64,000 bases of DNA from Chrysomallon squamiferum (Eukaryota; Mollusca; Gastropoda; Neomphalida; Peltospiridae), in the NCBI GenBank assembly GCA_012295275.1, contig CM022669.1:11469949-11533948 (forward strand), in the 5' to 3' direction. Within the stretch, counting starts at the first letter, position 1. Each line of letters starts with the position of its first letter. A program made the translations under genes and the position numbers. The notes beneath the pieces were generated by a model. It worked only from the letters and a program-made list of their open reading frames with translations. It had not been told where the DNA came from and did not search any database. This document shows positions 52,713 to 62,640 of this stretch, piece by piece.

Positions 52713-52774
<62 letters not shown>
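52713..52774 (+). repeat. (TC)n dinucleotide
   Basis: A pure CT/TC run of about 62 bp. Confidence 0.95.
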
Positions 52775-52777
<3 letters not shown>

Positions 52778-53883
52778 CAGACTGTTGGTAATGGTCTGTC
52801 TGAATGAGCGGCAGTCCTCTCTGATCGAAGTTTACCACTGTTTATCACTCTTCATCAAACATCCACTAAATTTTAAGTGCACCCAAACTTGAAGCTAACT
52901 AAATATGAAAACGATAATCGCCATCTCTAAATCACACTGTCCAGACCAGAAGGAACAAAAGAGAAGAAGAGATGACTTGGTATTTGAAATTGTTTTTATT
53001 GACTGCAAGTTAGCGGAAATCCTCCGTGAATGAGGAACAAAACACCAACACTTGAATATCTAAGTCTCCAGACAACTGTTCTCAGATCAGCTCAACTTGA
53101 TTAGACAAATATTAACATTACTTTCTGTGCAATTGCGTGTGTCAAGAATAATCAATTTCGGTTAGGGCCTATAAGAAGTGTTTTATTAGATTATCACAAC
53201 CAAGGCTTTACAGCTGTCCAGGAAGATGCATAATGACTCGTACAAGATTTCCTCTTATACCCTGACAATGTTCACGTAATTGATCAGCCCAATCCAATAT
53301 CAAAGGAACACGAGGTCAATTTTTCTTTCTTTTCTTTCCTTTAAAAATATGATCTATTGACTCGTTGTGTGCAGAATAATCTATGGGTGAAGTTTAACAC
53401 AAGTATTTACAATAAAGAATTTGTTTATACTGTTATTGATGCGTGTGTAAATGATCAATCATCAATGCAAATGTTTCAAGTGTGTTCAGTTTTTATGAAT
53501 CGGCTTCATTTCCTTGTTCTATGTTTGGCCAGTCTTTGGAAATACTTCTTGTCGGAGATGAAGAAAGGAATGTTCTAGCACAATGATTTAAGAAATTCTG
53601 CCATGACATTAATGTGTGTGAGATTTAAATGGTACTGAACCCAGTTTCACCTGAAGTTAGTCATCAGGTTTGAGAAGAAAGAAAAGAGAAAAAAAAACGT
53701 TCTGTAAAATATGAGAGCTGTTTCGAAATCTTACATAAAATACCTACAAGACAGAAAGGCAAATAGGATAATACAGAGATAAATGGCATCAGTAAATTAT
53801 GTTAGTTGAAACAATGATTTAAAACTAAAAACTAAATTAATAAACAAAGTAATTAATTTATAATATATATAACAGAGTAAATA

Positions 53884-53886
<3 letters not shown>

Positions 53887-53935
<49 letters not shown>
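53887..53935 (+). repeat. Poly-A tract of about 49 bases
   Basis: An uninterrupted A run in AT-rich DNA. No transcript-like sequence precedes it convincingly. Confidence 0.95.
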
Positions 53936-53937
<2 letters not shown>

Positions 53938-54923
53938 AAATGGAAATAATTTTTTTCTAAAATATAATAAAATAAATAAAAATAATATATTAAATAAATA
54001 ATTAAATGGGAAAATTAGAAAATATGAATGATAAGCATATGAACAGACAAAAATAAGGAATTAAAAAAAAAGGAAAAAAGGAAAAATAGCAGAACAGGAA
54101 AAAAATAAAATAAAATAAAATAAATAAATACCCCCTCCAGATTATACTGTTACATTTTCTGAAAGAATTATTATTATTATTTTTTTTTTTTTTTTTACTA
54201 TTTGATTACACAATTATAGAATAATCTGCCTTTAAATATCTGTATTATACTGTATTATAAACTAGTTCCTTGCTATTATATTCCCATTGGGGGTTTAAAG
54301 ATGCAGTCTCTAGTCCCATTGTGAAATGCTGGGTAGTAGGATCAATCCTGCATGGTGTATTCTTTGAGATATTTCCTATTCAAACCAGTCTGAAAGTACT
54401 GATTTATTAAAGTACATTGTGTGCTCCTTCCTTGTCAAGGCAAAATGTACAGACAACTTCTCTTAATGCTGACAATTAAAAAGTAGAAAACTGTCAGCAA
54501 AAAAAAATATATACAAATTGAAAAAACTAAATTGAAAACAAAAGTCATTTTTTAAATAATAAATAAAATGAAATAAAATAAAATAAAATAAAACATCTGA
54601 AGAGCTTTTACTGGCAGGCAGAAACAAAATCTGGTTATTTTGTAGTCCAAACCAAAATATAAACCACTTATCTGCTTTCTGTTTGAGAAATGCAACAAAT
54701 TACTTCTTAAAATGAATTACAGTTAAAATGTTATTATCCATAACCTAATTTGTGACATTCCTGCATAAGACACTATTCGTAAGTTAATTATTCACTCTGT
54801 TTTTCACAAACCGAATAATTTTTGAAAGTCCTATATTCACCAGACGTTTGTGGTTTCCCCAAATAAGGACACAAATAACAATCTGTTATCCATTTTGACC
54901 TTTTTTTTTTTCTTCTCCGAAAT

Positions 54924-55973
54924 TCAGAACTGTGAAATCATTGTTGTCGTAGAAGATGTTTCTTCTGACAGCATCATGCTGCTGGGTCTGTGATAGTAAT
55001 GAAGTCGCCATCGTCTGTTCAGCATAGCCTTGTACGCCTGTCTTACATCGGCATAGACCAACCACACCAGTGGCATCACCCCCGACTTCAACATGGCCAG
55101 AACCATCACTGCTCCCCAGATCGCTTCAGAGGCAATGCAGTCTTCCTTGGTACAGAACAGATGCATCAAGAGGCAGATGTAAAGAGGAAAGGGAAGAGCG
55201 ACAGAGAAGAAGCTGGACAGACAGACAGACGACAGAGCCTCTTTTCCTGATTTGAAGTCGAAGTGCATGTCCATGAAGTTTAACTTGGAGGTGATGCTGA
55301 AGATGAAGTAGGTGATAATGACAGCCACCATCATGGTGAGGACAAGAAAAGACGGTCCGAAGAAACTAGTGAAGCAGGTGACAATCTGAAACTTCTTCTT
55401 CCACACAATGACACAGATGTCGCCTTCAAACTTGACATCAAAGATGTCAGCTCCTTCCAAGTACATGGGCAGGACAAGACTCAAGCCAACAGCCCACGGA
55501 AGGAAGATCAGTACAACCGAAAACAGACCATTTCCTGATCCATCCAGCATCCTCGGAGACAGAATGTAGTAGAAACGCTCAACACTGGTCATCACAACAG
55601 CTAGAAGTGAGATACCAGCCTGAATGTAGAATACCGCCTCGTATGCCACACAAGCGCTGGCCGAGTGCCTCCACATTCCTCGCAGCAGACTGTCAGTGTA
55701 GAGAGGACAGCTGAACACTCCAATGATCAGCTCCGAGATGCAGACGTTGACCATCAGCAGGTTTCTTGGCGTGCTTCTTAACTGTTTGTCCATCAGGATT
55801 GCCATCGTCTGGCTCACATTGGACAGGCAGATCCAGAGAGCGAGAAGAATGTGCAGGATGGCGAGGCCGATGTATCTCTCTGCTATGGGTTCATCTGGAA
55901 CCAGCAGCGACTGTAGCAGCAGAGTGGAGTTTAGGCGTCGCCCACTTAAAACTGATGGAATGATGTCACCCAT
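54924..55973 (-). CDS. Orphan class A (rhodopsin-like) G-protein-coupled receptor, intronless coding region
   Basis: A 349-residue seven-helix plasma-membrane receptor expected to couple an extracellular ligand to heterotrimeric G proteins; the ligand is unknown. Helices lie at about 34-61, 70-93, 105-137, 149-171, 195-226, 247-273 and 284-307, followed by an amphipathic helix 8 (309-318). Family landmarks visible: N52 (1.50), the N71-to-E81 spacing of TM2, W101 in loop 1, C108 (3.25) able to pair with C187 in loop 2, E132-R133-F134 in place of DRY, W160 (4.50), P261 (6.50), P301 (7.50). N15 in NST is a likely N-glycosylation site, and a Ser/Thr-rich tail (331-344) could be phosphorylated. 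Odd: Glu instead of Asp at 2.50, Ala at 6.48, and MPLVW where NPxxY is expected. Phe at 3.32 argues against an amine receptor. The ATG is preceded two codons upstream by an in-frame TAA, so the start is firm. The sequence before it (TTTAACAG) also resembles a 3' splice site, so a 5'UTR intron is possible. GC content is clearly above the flanks. Confidence 0.93.
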   Translation of the reverse strand: MGDIIPSVLSGRRLNSTLLLQSLLVPDEPIAERYIGLAILHILLALWICLSNVSQTMAILMDKQLRSTPRNLLMVNVCISELIIGVFSCPLYTDSLLRGMWRHSASACVAYEAVFYIQAGISLLAVVMTSVERFYYILSPRMLDGSGNGLFSVVLIFLPWAVGLSLVLPMYLEGADIFDVKFEGDICVIVWKKKFQIVTCFTSFFGPSFLVLTMMVAVIITYFIFSITSKLNFMDMHFDFKSGKEALSSVCLSSFFSVALPFPLYICLLMHLFCTKEDCIASEAIWGAVMVLAMLKSGVMPLVWLVYADVRQAYKAMLNRRWRLHYYHRPSSMMLSEETSSTTTMISQF

Positions 55974-57157
55974 CTGTTAAACACAATATAAAGCTTTATT
56001 ATTGTTGTAGAAATATTTTTTACTTATCAGCTGTAACCTGTTTGGTATTTTGATCTTTAGTGTTATTGGTGAAACTGATACTAAAACAATTTGAACGTCA
56101 CTCCAGATACACATTTATTGTCTTGTCTATCAATATCATTAAACATGCAGGTGTGCACATGCCTCGTATAATAATGTCTCTAGTGTTTATGTAGACACAC
56201 AAACATCAGTAAATATTTTGAACCTATCCCTTAAATCTCAGGTAATGTTAAACTTTTATAACATTATCAATTTATTAATGTTCCCATGGTTTATTTTTCT
56301 CAGTATAATCAAACAGTGAATGTTGAATATTTAAATATTTATCTATTGTTCCGTAATTTATTTTTCTCAGTACAAACAAATTTAGTAACTGTTGAATGCT
56401 GAAATTAGTATCTACTAGAATCTAGTGTTCCTTATTGTTTTCAGTATAACCAAATTTAGTAAATGCTGAATATTTATATTTGTATCTAATGTGACCTAAT
56501 TTATTTTTCTCAATATTAGTAACTACTGACTTTTTTTTATGTCAAAATTTCAAATTTCCCTTTTCAAGATAAATAAATAAATAAATAAATAAATAAATAC
56601 TTCATTTTATACACACTGTTTATTTTCCCCATTATATTGGAAATAAATAAATGTAACTATGGGATTTAACAAATCTTAAAAGTAATTTAAGTGCACTTGC
56701 TTAAAATGTTTCACAAAGTATGTCCACTAACCTTTTGGGTCATAATTTTATTTCTCCCTAAATGAAAAATATTTTATCACTTATGATTTCATAACTATGT
56801 CTAATCTAAAATTTACTTACTGTCTAGTTAAATTAAAACAGTAGTTTAACTGCACAACAAAGTACAATTAAATAAGAAATAAATGTATTTTAAAATGTTC
56901 AGTTACTCTTTAAGCAACTCTATATTTTAACATTTGCAGTAATAAATTTAGTTTATACTTTTATCTATCTGTGGTATACATATTTTATTACATATAAATC
57001 ACATTATTAATATAAATATATATAACAAGTGAAAAAAAGCACAAAAAAAAAAAAAAAAAAATTACAATAAGACAACAAAAATGAAAATAATAACCAAAAG
57101 GTTGAACATTTTCAATGTAACAAGTAAAAAGTAATTAAAGAAATAATTAGAACTCAC
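55974..57157. other. AT-rich intergenic DNA / possible GPCR 5' intron
   Basis: No coding potential is visible. It contains a short AAAT run (56567-56597), an A tract (57042-57060) and a loosely repeated motif around 56300-56520 in which 'tttatttttctcagta' recurs three to four times at roughly 50-60 bp spacing. Confidence 0.5.
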
Positions 57158-57260
57158 TCTAGTAAGTGTGACCAGGGAACCACTTTGTCTGCGACATTGA
57201 GAGTTTGTCAAGAGAACTAGACTGACATGGATATGTTAACATATCTGATAAGCCACTACA
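57158..57260 (-). other. Candidate 5'UTR exon of the GPCR gene
   Basis: A more GC-balanced island ends, on the minus strand, in AGA followed by GTGAGT (plus-strand 57152-57157), a good splice donor. The matching acceptor would be TTTAACAG immediately before the GPCR ATG at 55973, giving an intron of about 1.2 kb. The left limit of the exon is arbitrary. This is an inference only. Confidence 0.25.
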
Positions 57261-58768
57261 GAACCAGAAAGTTAAATGTGTTAGCAACCTAACTCTGTCC
57301 TTGTGCAATGAAACTATATATGCATGTAATTATATACTTAAATGACGTCTTTACGAACACATTAGCTTGATAATACAGGTTTTTATCTCACACTTTTCCT
57401 TTTTAGCATATTGTGTATTAATAAAAAAAAAAAAAATAATAATAATAATGAAATTATCCTTATGATACAATACTGGAATCACAAATTTTCTAAATGCATT
57501 ATCTCGTAAGACTAAACATACCACAGTATTTGATTTCTGCCGATTCAGCAACAGTATCAAAAGTACAAACACTGAGAGATCCAAAAGATATCAGAGTTTA
57601 TTATTAAAACATTACAGACTGCTAGGGTCCAATCCACAGTTTCGTACAGGGGTATTTCATCACTGTAATACTGCTAGGAGAAATAACATCTTTACAAAGA
57701 GAAATTATCACTAAGGAACAAGGAAAAGGTATATATTTAAATAATTTCAGTTATTTAGTGCAGTTATGCATCTACATCATACGAATTTACTACATTTATA
57801 TATCAAAAAACACATTTTAATAGTGATGAATTATTGCAAGTTGTATCTTCTCCAGTGATGGCATTATTCTTCTGAAATCATTCTTCTGGTTTATCAACAT
57901 TATTTTTTTATTGTTATAATTATTTTGTATATGCAGATATGATACATTAGCATTCTACATGAAAAAAAATATATATGTATATAAAATGTTTTCTAAAAAA
58001 TGCCTTAGAAATACAAGTTTTGTATTATTTAGCTGAAATGAAAAACACTCAAATGGTACCCGAAAGAAAAAGATTTTTATATTCCATCAAACCTCAGACA
58101 AATCAGCCAATGTATACAAGAAGTGAAATTATAACCAATAACTTGTTAAAAAAACCAAAAACAACTACTATATATTTAATCTGTAAAGGTGAAAAAAGTA
58201 AAAATTAATGTTGTTTTACATTATCTCAGTATAGCTAAACAATAGAAAAATAAAAAAAAGTCAAAATATTCAAAGACAAAAATGTATTTTTATTTAAATA
58301 AAATGGATGATGACATATGTTTTTATTTCTTTCTTCCTAAAGAGATGATAACTATATAGATGATGGATTCACTGGACAGTTCAACGTTTGCATTCGAAGT
58401 AGTTAACAACAACAACAATATACACAGTTCCAGTATGTTTTAGCAAATAACAGTTGCTTCACTTTAGCTATCACCTGGATTCAGATAGTATTTGTTTTTA
58501 TTCCATAAGGATCACGAGCGATATCTGAAAGTATACAAAATTTACAAAATGTCAAAATTTATAAGTTGTATCTGATGATATGTTTGTATTGTCATTTTTT
58601 TTGTTTTAATCAAAACCTTCATTATGACCATTTAATTCATAGTCAGGACAATTATTATAAAGAAATTGCAATCTTTAGAGAATTTTCACCAAAAATCTAA
58701 AAATTTGTATAAAAGAACTATATAAAACGTCTTTGATTACCATTAATTTCCTAACAGTTTTTTAAATT
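57261..58768. other. Intergenic DNA between the GPCR and PSMA4
   Basis: AT-rich with scattered short frames and no recognisable gene. It includes the downstream flank of PSMA4 and the exon-like island at 58450-58526 described in the findings. Confidence 0.5.
58497..58502 (-). terminator. PSMA4: Candidate PSMA4 polyadenylation signal (AATAAA)
   Basis: An AATAAA hexamer on the minus strand lies about 270 nt past the PSMA4 stop. In AT-rich DNA this hexamer is common by chance, so position is the only real support. Confidence 0.3.
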
Positions 58769-58929
58769 TTATTTAGCTGCTGCTTTCTTTTTATCAGATT
58801 CCTTCTTCTTTTCAGCAGCTATTTTGGCCTCTTCAGCTTCATATTTTTTAATCATGGCTTCCACCTTGGAATTCGGTAATATGCTGATTTGAGTACACCC
58901 GTCCTTTCTTGTGAGAGTAGCAATCTCAA
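58769..58929 (-). CDS. PSMA4: PSMA4 coding exon 8 (residues 211-263 and stop)
   Basis: The acceptor is ATTTAATTTCAG. It encodes [14 protein letters not shown] and a C-terminal amphipathic helix with a Lys/Glu/Ala-rich tail ending KKKAAAK and TAA. Tail composition varies widely between species, so divergence here is expected. Confidence 0.96.
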
Positions 58930-61900
58930 CTGAAATTAAATATAAAACATAGACTAAAACACACATCTCAGCCTAGCAGTCAGACTGTTAATTCTCTAAT
59001 TTGGATTAAAAGATAATTCTTGGTAAAGACAAATTTCTTCTAATTGAGAGATTTGAAAGGAAACCTGACTGTCATCACCACACAGGTTACTCTTATTTAT
59101 AAGCAGCAAAGATGGTTTTATGTGAAGCTTCAGCAGACAGGAATATACATTTTACAGCCTTTGATTTTGACCAATGTAATGGTACACATGGTTACGTATC
59201 AAGAAATTATTAATTTACACAAACTTATATCTTAGTAATGTATCTCAAAATGCCAAGCGGTAATATTTTCCCCACACCAGTAGCTCTGCTTATGGTAATA
59301 TGATAACTAATAATCAGTAAATGTTTTACCTTTCTCTGGAGTCAGTTTCGTCATGTCAAGTGTCTTGCTCAGAACTTTGATGGCGAGTTCAAGAGCTTGG
59401 TTCAGATCTGTTTCACCTTCTTTGTACTCTTGTTTCAACATTGACACTGCATTCTTCACAAAATTCAAATTAGTTATTAGTCAACCTAGCATTTACTTTC
59501 TATAATTATCTTCATCAATGTTTTAAAAAACATAATATATCATTATCATATTAGACGTTAGCCAACTATAAATTATGAAAATAATAACCTATAGATAGCT
59601 GAATATATCTAATTTCATATTTTGCCACTCTATACAAGGTGAAATTTGTTTATTTGCACATGAATGCAATTATCACATCACGTATATTAGAATTAAAAAT
59701 ATTTTAATACATGTTTTGTATAAAAGACAAAACTGAACATACAGCACTGTTGTTGCCAATGCAGGTTGCTTTCCATCCACCATAGTTGCCACTCGGGTCA
59801 CTCTGGTACAGCTGGAAGCCATAGTGTTTATCCCAGCCCATATACAGCAATGACACACCAAAAGGACGTTTCCCTGGAGAAAATTGAATAAGTAAATTAA
59901 ATCAATTAAAAAAATCTAGCATTACTGGAGCGTCGAAGCATTACATTACAATGAGAAAAATCGAGCATACTGTGTGTAATTTGTCTACAATCTACAGAGA
60001 AGTGAGAAAAGATTTGTTAAGTGGAAATTACAGAAAAATAATACTTAGTTTATGTGGTTACCTCCAAACTGTGTGTATGCCTGTTTGATATCACAGAGAG
60101 TGCTGACAACTTGCTCACATGGAATTGGTTCTTGATATTGTATCAGATATCTAAAAAAAATAAAAAATAAACCTGTCATTGTTGTAGTTTTCAAACTAGT
60201 TTTAGGATTTCCAAAAATCCAGTGATAACTTTTCATTAAATGGTATCTGTGGTTGTAATTATCAAAAATTTAGTTTTTTTTTAATACATTGTAAATTAAG
60301 TAAAAACCGATCCGTTTAAAATCCAAGTTTGCAACTTTTTTAATGTAAGGGAAATAATTACAATGCCATCCAAAAGAATAAGAGTTATTTCCCTTATAAT
60401 TATAAGCTAAGTTGTATCAAAATTATTTTGTAAACTCTTCAAAAGGTTAAAAATAAATACATATATTAAACTTATTTTGAATATAAATAAAAATTTAAAC
60501 TGAAATAGTGAATAGGTTATTCTCGAATGTATTTAATATGTCAAACATTGCTTCAATAGATTATTCTCTTCATCCAATGGTTCTACTTCTTCAGTAGAAA
60601 AATAATTAATTTTCCAAGAAAGACAATTAATAATTGCTACTCACCTCTGTGCTATTAACCGGAGTTGATTAGTGAGAACATTTGCATCAGCTGTGATTCC
60701 AGCAACACTGCAAGCCATATCCCTAAAAACAAAATATAATCCTTGAATTATACTATTTAGAAAGTAATAAGGATACTTTCTAATCTAAGATGTAGCAAAT
60801 GACTGCAATTTCAACTATAGCTTTGTTAAAAAAAAAAAAAAACAAGAACTAAAACGTTTTGTTTTAGATACAAGTATAAAAAATTAAACAAAATTAATTA
60901 GGTAAAATCTAAGTGACAAAATCAAACACTGATAGTTTAAGAATAAATAGAATATGTTTATTTTTCTTACTCATGCAGTTTGTATATTTTCTCTGAGTTA
61001 GCCGAGTCATCAAGTAATTTGTTTGTGTTTCTTTTCTCTGCTGCTAGTAAAACTCCATCACTTGCCAAAATACCTAGACATGTTCCTGCATGACCAATAG
61101 CTTCCATTGCATATTCCACTTGGTAGAGGCGCCCTGAAAAAGAATTAACTTTTTTTTTTTTGTCTGGAAATTGATAATATACATTTATTGTCACCATTCA
61201 GAATTCCTTTGCTCAATTCATACTCCATAATTCAAGAACAGATGCAAAATTGGTTTGTGTGTGCCAAAGCCCATTTCTTAGGTATCTCATAAAGAACGCT
61301 TCAATTGATTGTCAGTGTATGAAAAATACATTAAAAATAAAAAGTGTCTGATTTCTTAAATCATATAAACAGATAATCAATGTACAAATAAGTTGAACTT
61401 GAACAATGCAGATTGAAATTATGGTCACAGGTGTCATAAAACTTGCATCCTTCTATCTCACATGACATGACTTATTCAAAGTTTACTGTCAAGGGGATCA
61501 TTTTGATGGATTAATTTTCATGACCACATATGCCTTTTTAGAGATTATATTCACAATCATAACAAATACCTGATGGTGTTGACTTGTCTACATTAGTTTG
61601 ATCATTTACCAAAACCTAATTCAGTCCAAATTCAAAAGCTGAACTTACAACAAATACATGAATGATGTGATTCCAGTTACTGCTGATATATCATTTGTTT
61701 TCTGACTGATAAAAACAAAACTCACTAATTTACATATATGATATTTTATACATGTATGTATAAAATATATCAATGACAGACTTATAAACAGTACAAGTGC
61801 GGAAGACAAAATAGTTTTTCACGAATAAGTAAATATTGGCATTTCATAACCAAGTTAGAGCCTAAAATAAAACACACATATAAAATATACTTGCCTTCGG

Positions 61901-62452
61901 GCGAAAAAATTGTTGTTCTTGAATCATATCTACGAGCCTATTGAAAAAAAGTTATACGTGATTAAAATGTTTGAAATTTCAATATATTACATAATGCTGT
62001 GAAGGTTTTATTATTGTTATTATTATTACTTTGCTTTTATTTTCTCCATCTATGTTTTTTGTTTAGTATTCTATCGGATTTACAGATAGAAGAGAGCATT
62101 TTATTAATCTTTTAATGTAAATATTATTACTTCTAATATAGCAAAGACTAGTAGCCTAAAACAGAATAATAACAATTATAATCTCGACAGTCGTTAAACA
62201 GTAAAGGATTAAATCAGAAGACTATCCAATCCTAGATAAATGTATTCTGAACAACTCGTAATACTGAATTAGTGAAGGTAAACGAAATAAAATGTCAGTT
62301 AATGTATAACTCATTTATTAATACAATAGTTATATTTTACAATTCAAATATTATGCGAGCAAAACAATATCTATATTTATTTTGTAAACACTTGTGCAAA
62401 TAATTCTGCAAAATTAACTAAATAATAATTCGCATGTCATGCAACCTACCAT
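58769..62452 (-). CDS. PSMA4: Proteasome subunit alpha type-4 (20S core alpha3), eight coding exons
   Basis: A structural subunit of the outer alpha ring of the 20S proteasome, which gates substrate entry and docks regulatory particles in cytosol and nucleus. Exons, in order of transcription: 62450-62452, 61895-61937, 61133-60971, 60722-60645, 60150-60062, 59873-59743, 59453-59330, 58929-58769. Lengths 3, 43, 163, 78, 89, 131, 124 and 161 sum to 792 nt, i.e. 263 residues plus TAA, close to the 261 residues I recall for the mammalian protein. The N terminus [20 protein letters not shown] carries the alpha-type proteasome signature (S13-P14-E15-G16-R17, then YQVEYA). Further family blocks include [57 protein letters not shown] and VEIATLTR, ending in a charged Lys/Glu/Ala-rich tail. 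Alpha subunits lack the catalytic N-terminal Thr, as here. Introns (188-761 nt) are GT-AG except intron 2, which is GC-AG. An in-frame TAA lies upstream of the ATG in the presumed leader. Confidence 0.97.
59330..59453 (-). CDS. PSMA4: PSMA4 coding exon 7 (residues 170-211)
   Basis: The acceptor TTGTGAAG has a weak pyrimidine tract; the donor is GTAAAA. It encodes [40 protein letters not shown]-like sequence and EK. Confidence 0.95.
59743..59873 (-). CDS. PSMA4: PSMA4 coding exon 6 (residues 126-169)
   Basis: Acceptor TTTCTCCAG and donor GTATGT, ending in phase 0. It encodes [20 protein letters not shown] and then [18 protein letters not shown] with IGNNSA, the most conserved internal block of the family. 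Confidence 0.97.
60062..60150 (-). CDS. PSMA4: PSMA4 coding exon 5 (residues 96-126)
   Basis: Acceptor TTTTTTTAG and donor GTAACC. It encodes [20 protein letters not shown] then IKQAYTQFG plus the first base of the next Gly. Confidence 0.97.
60645..60722 (-). CDS. PSMA4: PSMA4 coding exon 4 (residues 70-96)
   Basis: Acceptor TTTTTAG and donor GTGAGT. It encodes [20 protein letters not shown] followed by RLIAQ and two bases of R96, matching the alpha-subunit core strand/helix block. Confidence 0.97.
60971..61133 (-). CDS. PSMA4: PSMA4 coding exon 3 (residues 16-70)
   Basis: Preceded by the acceptor TTTTTCAG and followed by the donor GTAAGA. It encodes the conserved stretch from [19 protein letters not shown] through EKIYKLHE. 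A lineage-specific patch DDSAN replaces the vertebrate DEVFF before SEKIYKL. Confidence 0.97.
61895..61937 (-). CDS. PSMA4: PSMA4 coding exon 2 (residues 2 to mid-16)
   Basis: It encodes [14 protein letters not shown] plus one base of G16. The acceptor is CAATAG. The donor is GCAAGT (plus-strand 61889-61894), a GC rather than GT splice site. Using the GT two bases further on would break the frame into exon 3. Confidence 0.93.
62450..62452 (-). CDS. PSMA4: PSMA4 coding exon 1 (start codon only)
   Basis: The exon reads AAA-ATG followed at once by the donor GTAGGT. Only the ATG is coding and the intron falls between codons 1 and 2. It was chosen because the next exon opens in frame with the alpha-signature residues and has no ATG of its own. 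The 5'UTR extends upstream (higher coordinates) for an unknown length. Confidence 0.85.
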
Positions 62453-62640
62453 TTTGTATTTACTGATTTTGTTATCTATTGCGCAGCATACTTAAGGAAC
62501 GAACCGAAAACATGCGACTAGTGATCAGTCCATTATAATGAACATCGCCATTCGGGACTGACGTTAGTTCGGAATACGGATACGGAATTGACCGTGTCAG
62601 CATGGTAGCAGCGTGACAAAATTGGGAGAAAACATCAAAC
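62453..62640 (-). promoter_or_regulatory. PSMA4: Presumed 5'UTR and promoter region of PSMA4
   Basis: This is a less AT-rich island directly upstream of the PSMA4 start codon, with CpG-containing blocks around 62500-62600 and no TATA box. If transcribed from beyond about 62500, the leader holds an upstream ATG frame of 13 codons (MFSVRSLSMLRNR then stop) before the main ATG. The transcription start itself cannot be located from sequence. Confidence 0.35.

Larger units (their letters stand above)
52381..54923. other. Unique and low-complexity DNA left of the GPCR
   Basis: It contains (TC)n at 52713-52774, an A tract of about 49 bases at 53887-53935 and AAAT/AAAAT patches (54105-54130, 54558-54592). 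52900-53320 is more balanced but holds no recognisable exon. Part near 54900 should be the GPCR 3'UTR. Confidence 0.45.

Noticed and set aside
54990-55980. Plus-strand frames of 61-86 codons opposite the receptor
   Set aside because: Antisense shadows of the GPCR coding sequence, with no independent family features.
61141-61197. An upstream ATG in the frame preceding PSMA4 exon 3 ([15 protein letters not shown]...)
   Set aside because: This stretch is intron sequence. The family's N-terminal signature is found in exon 2 at 61895-61937 and joins exon 3 in frame at the TTTTTCAG acceptor.
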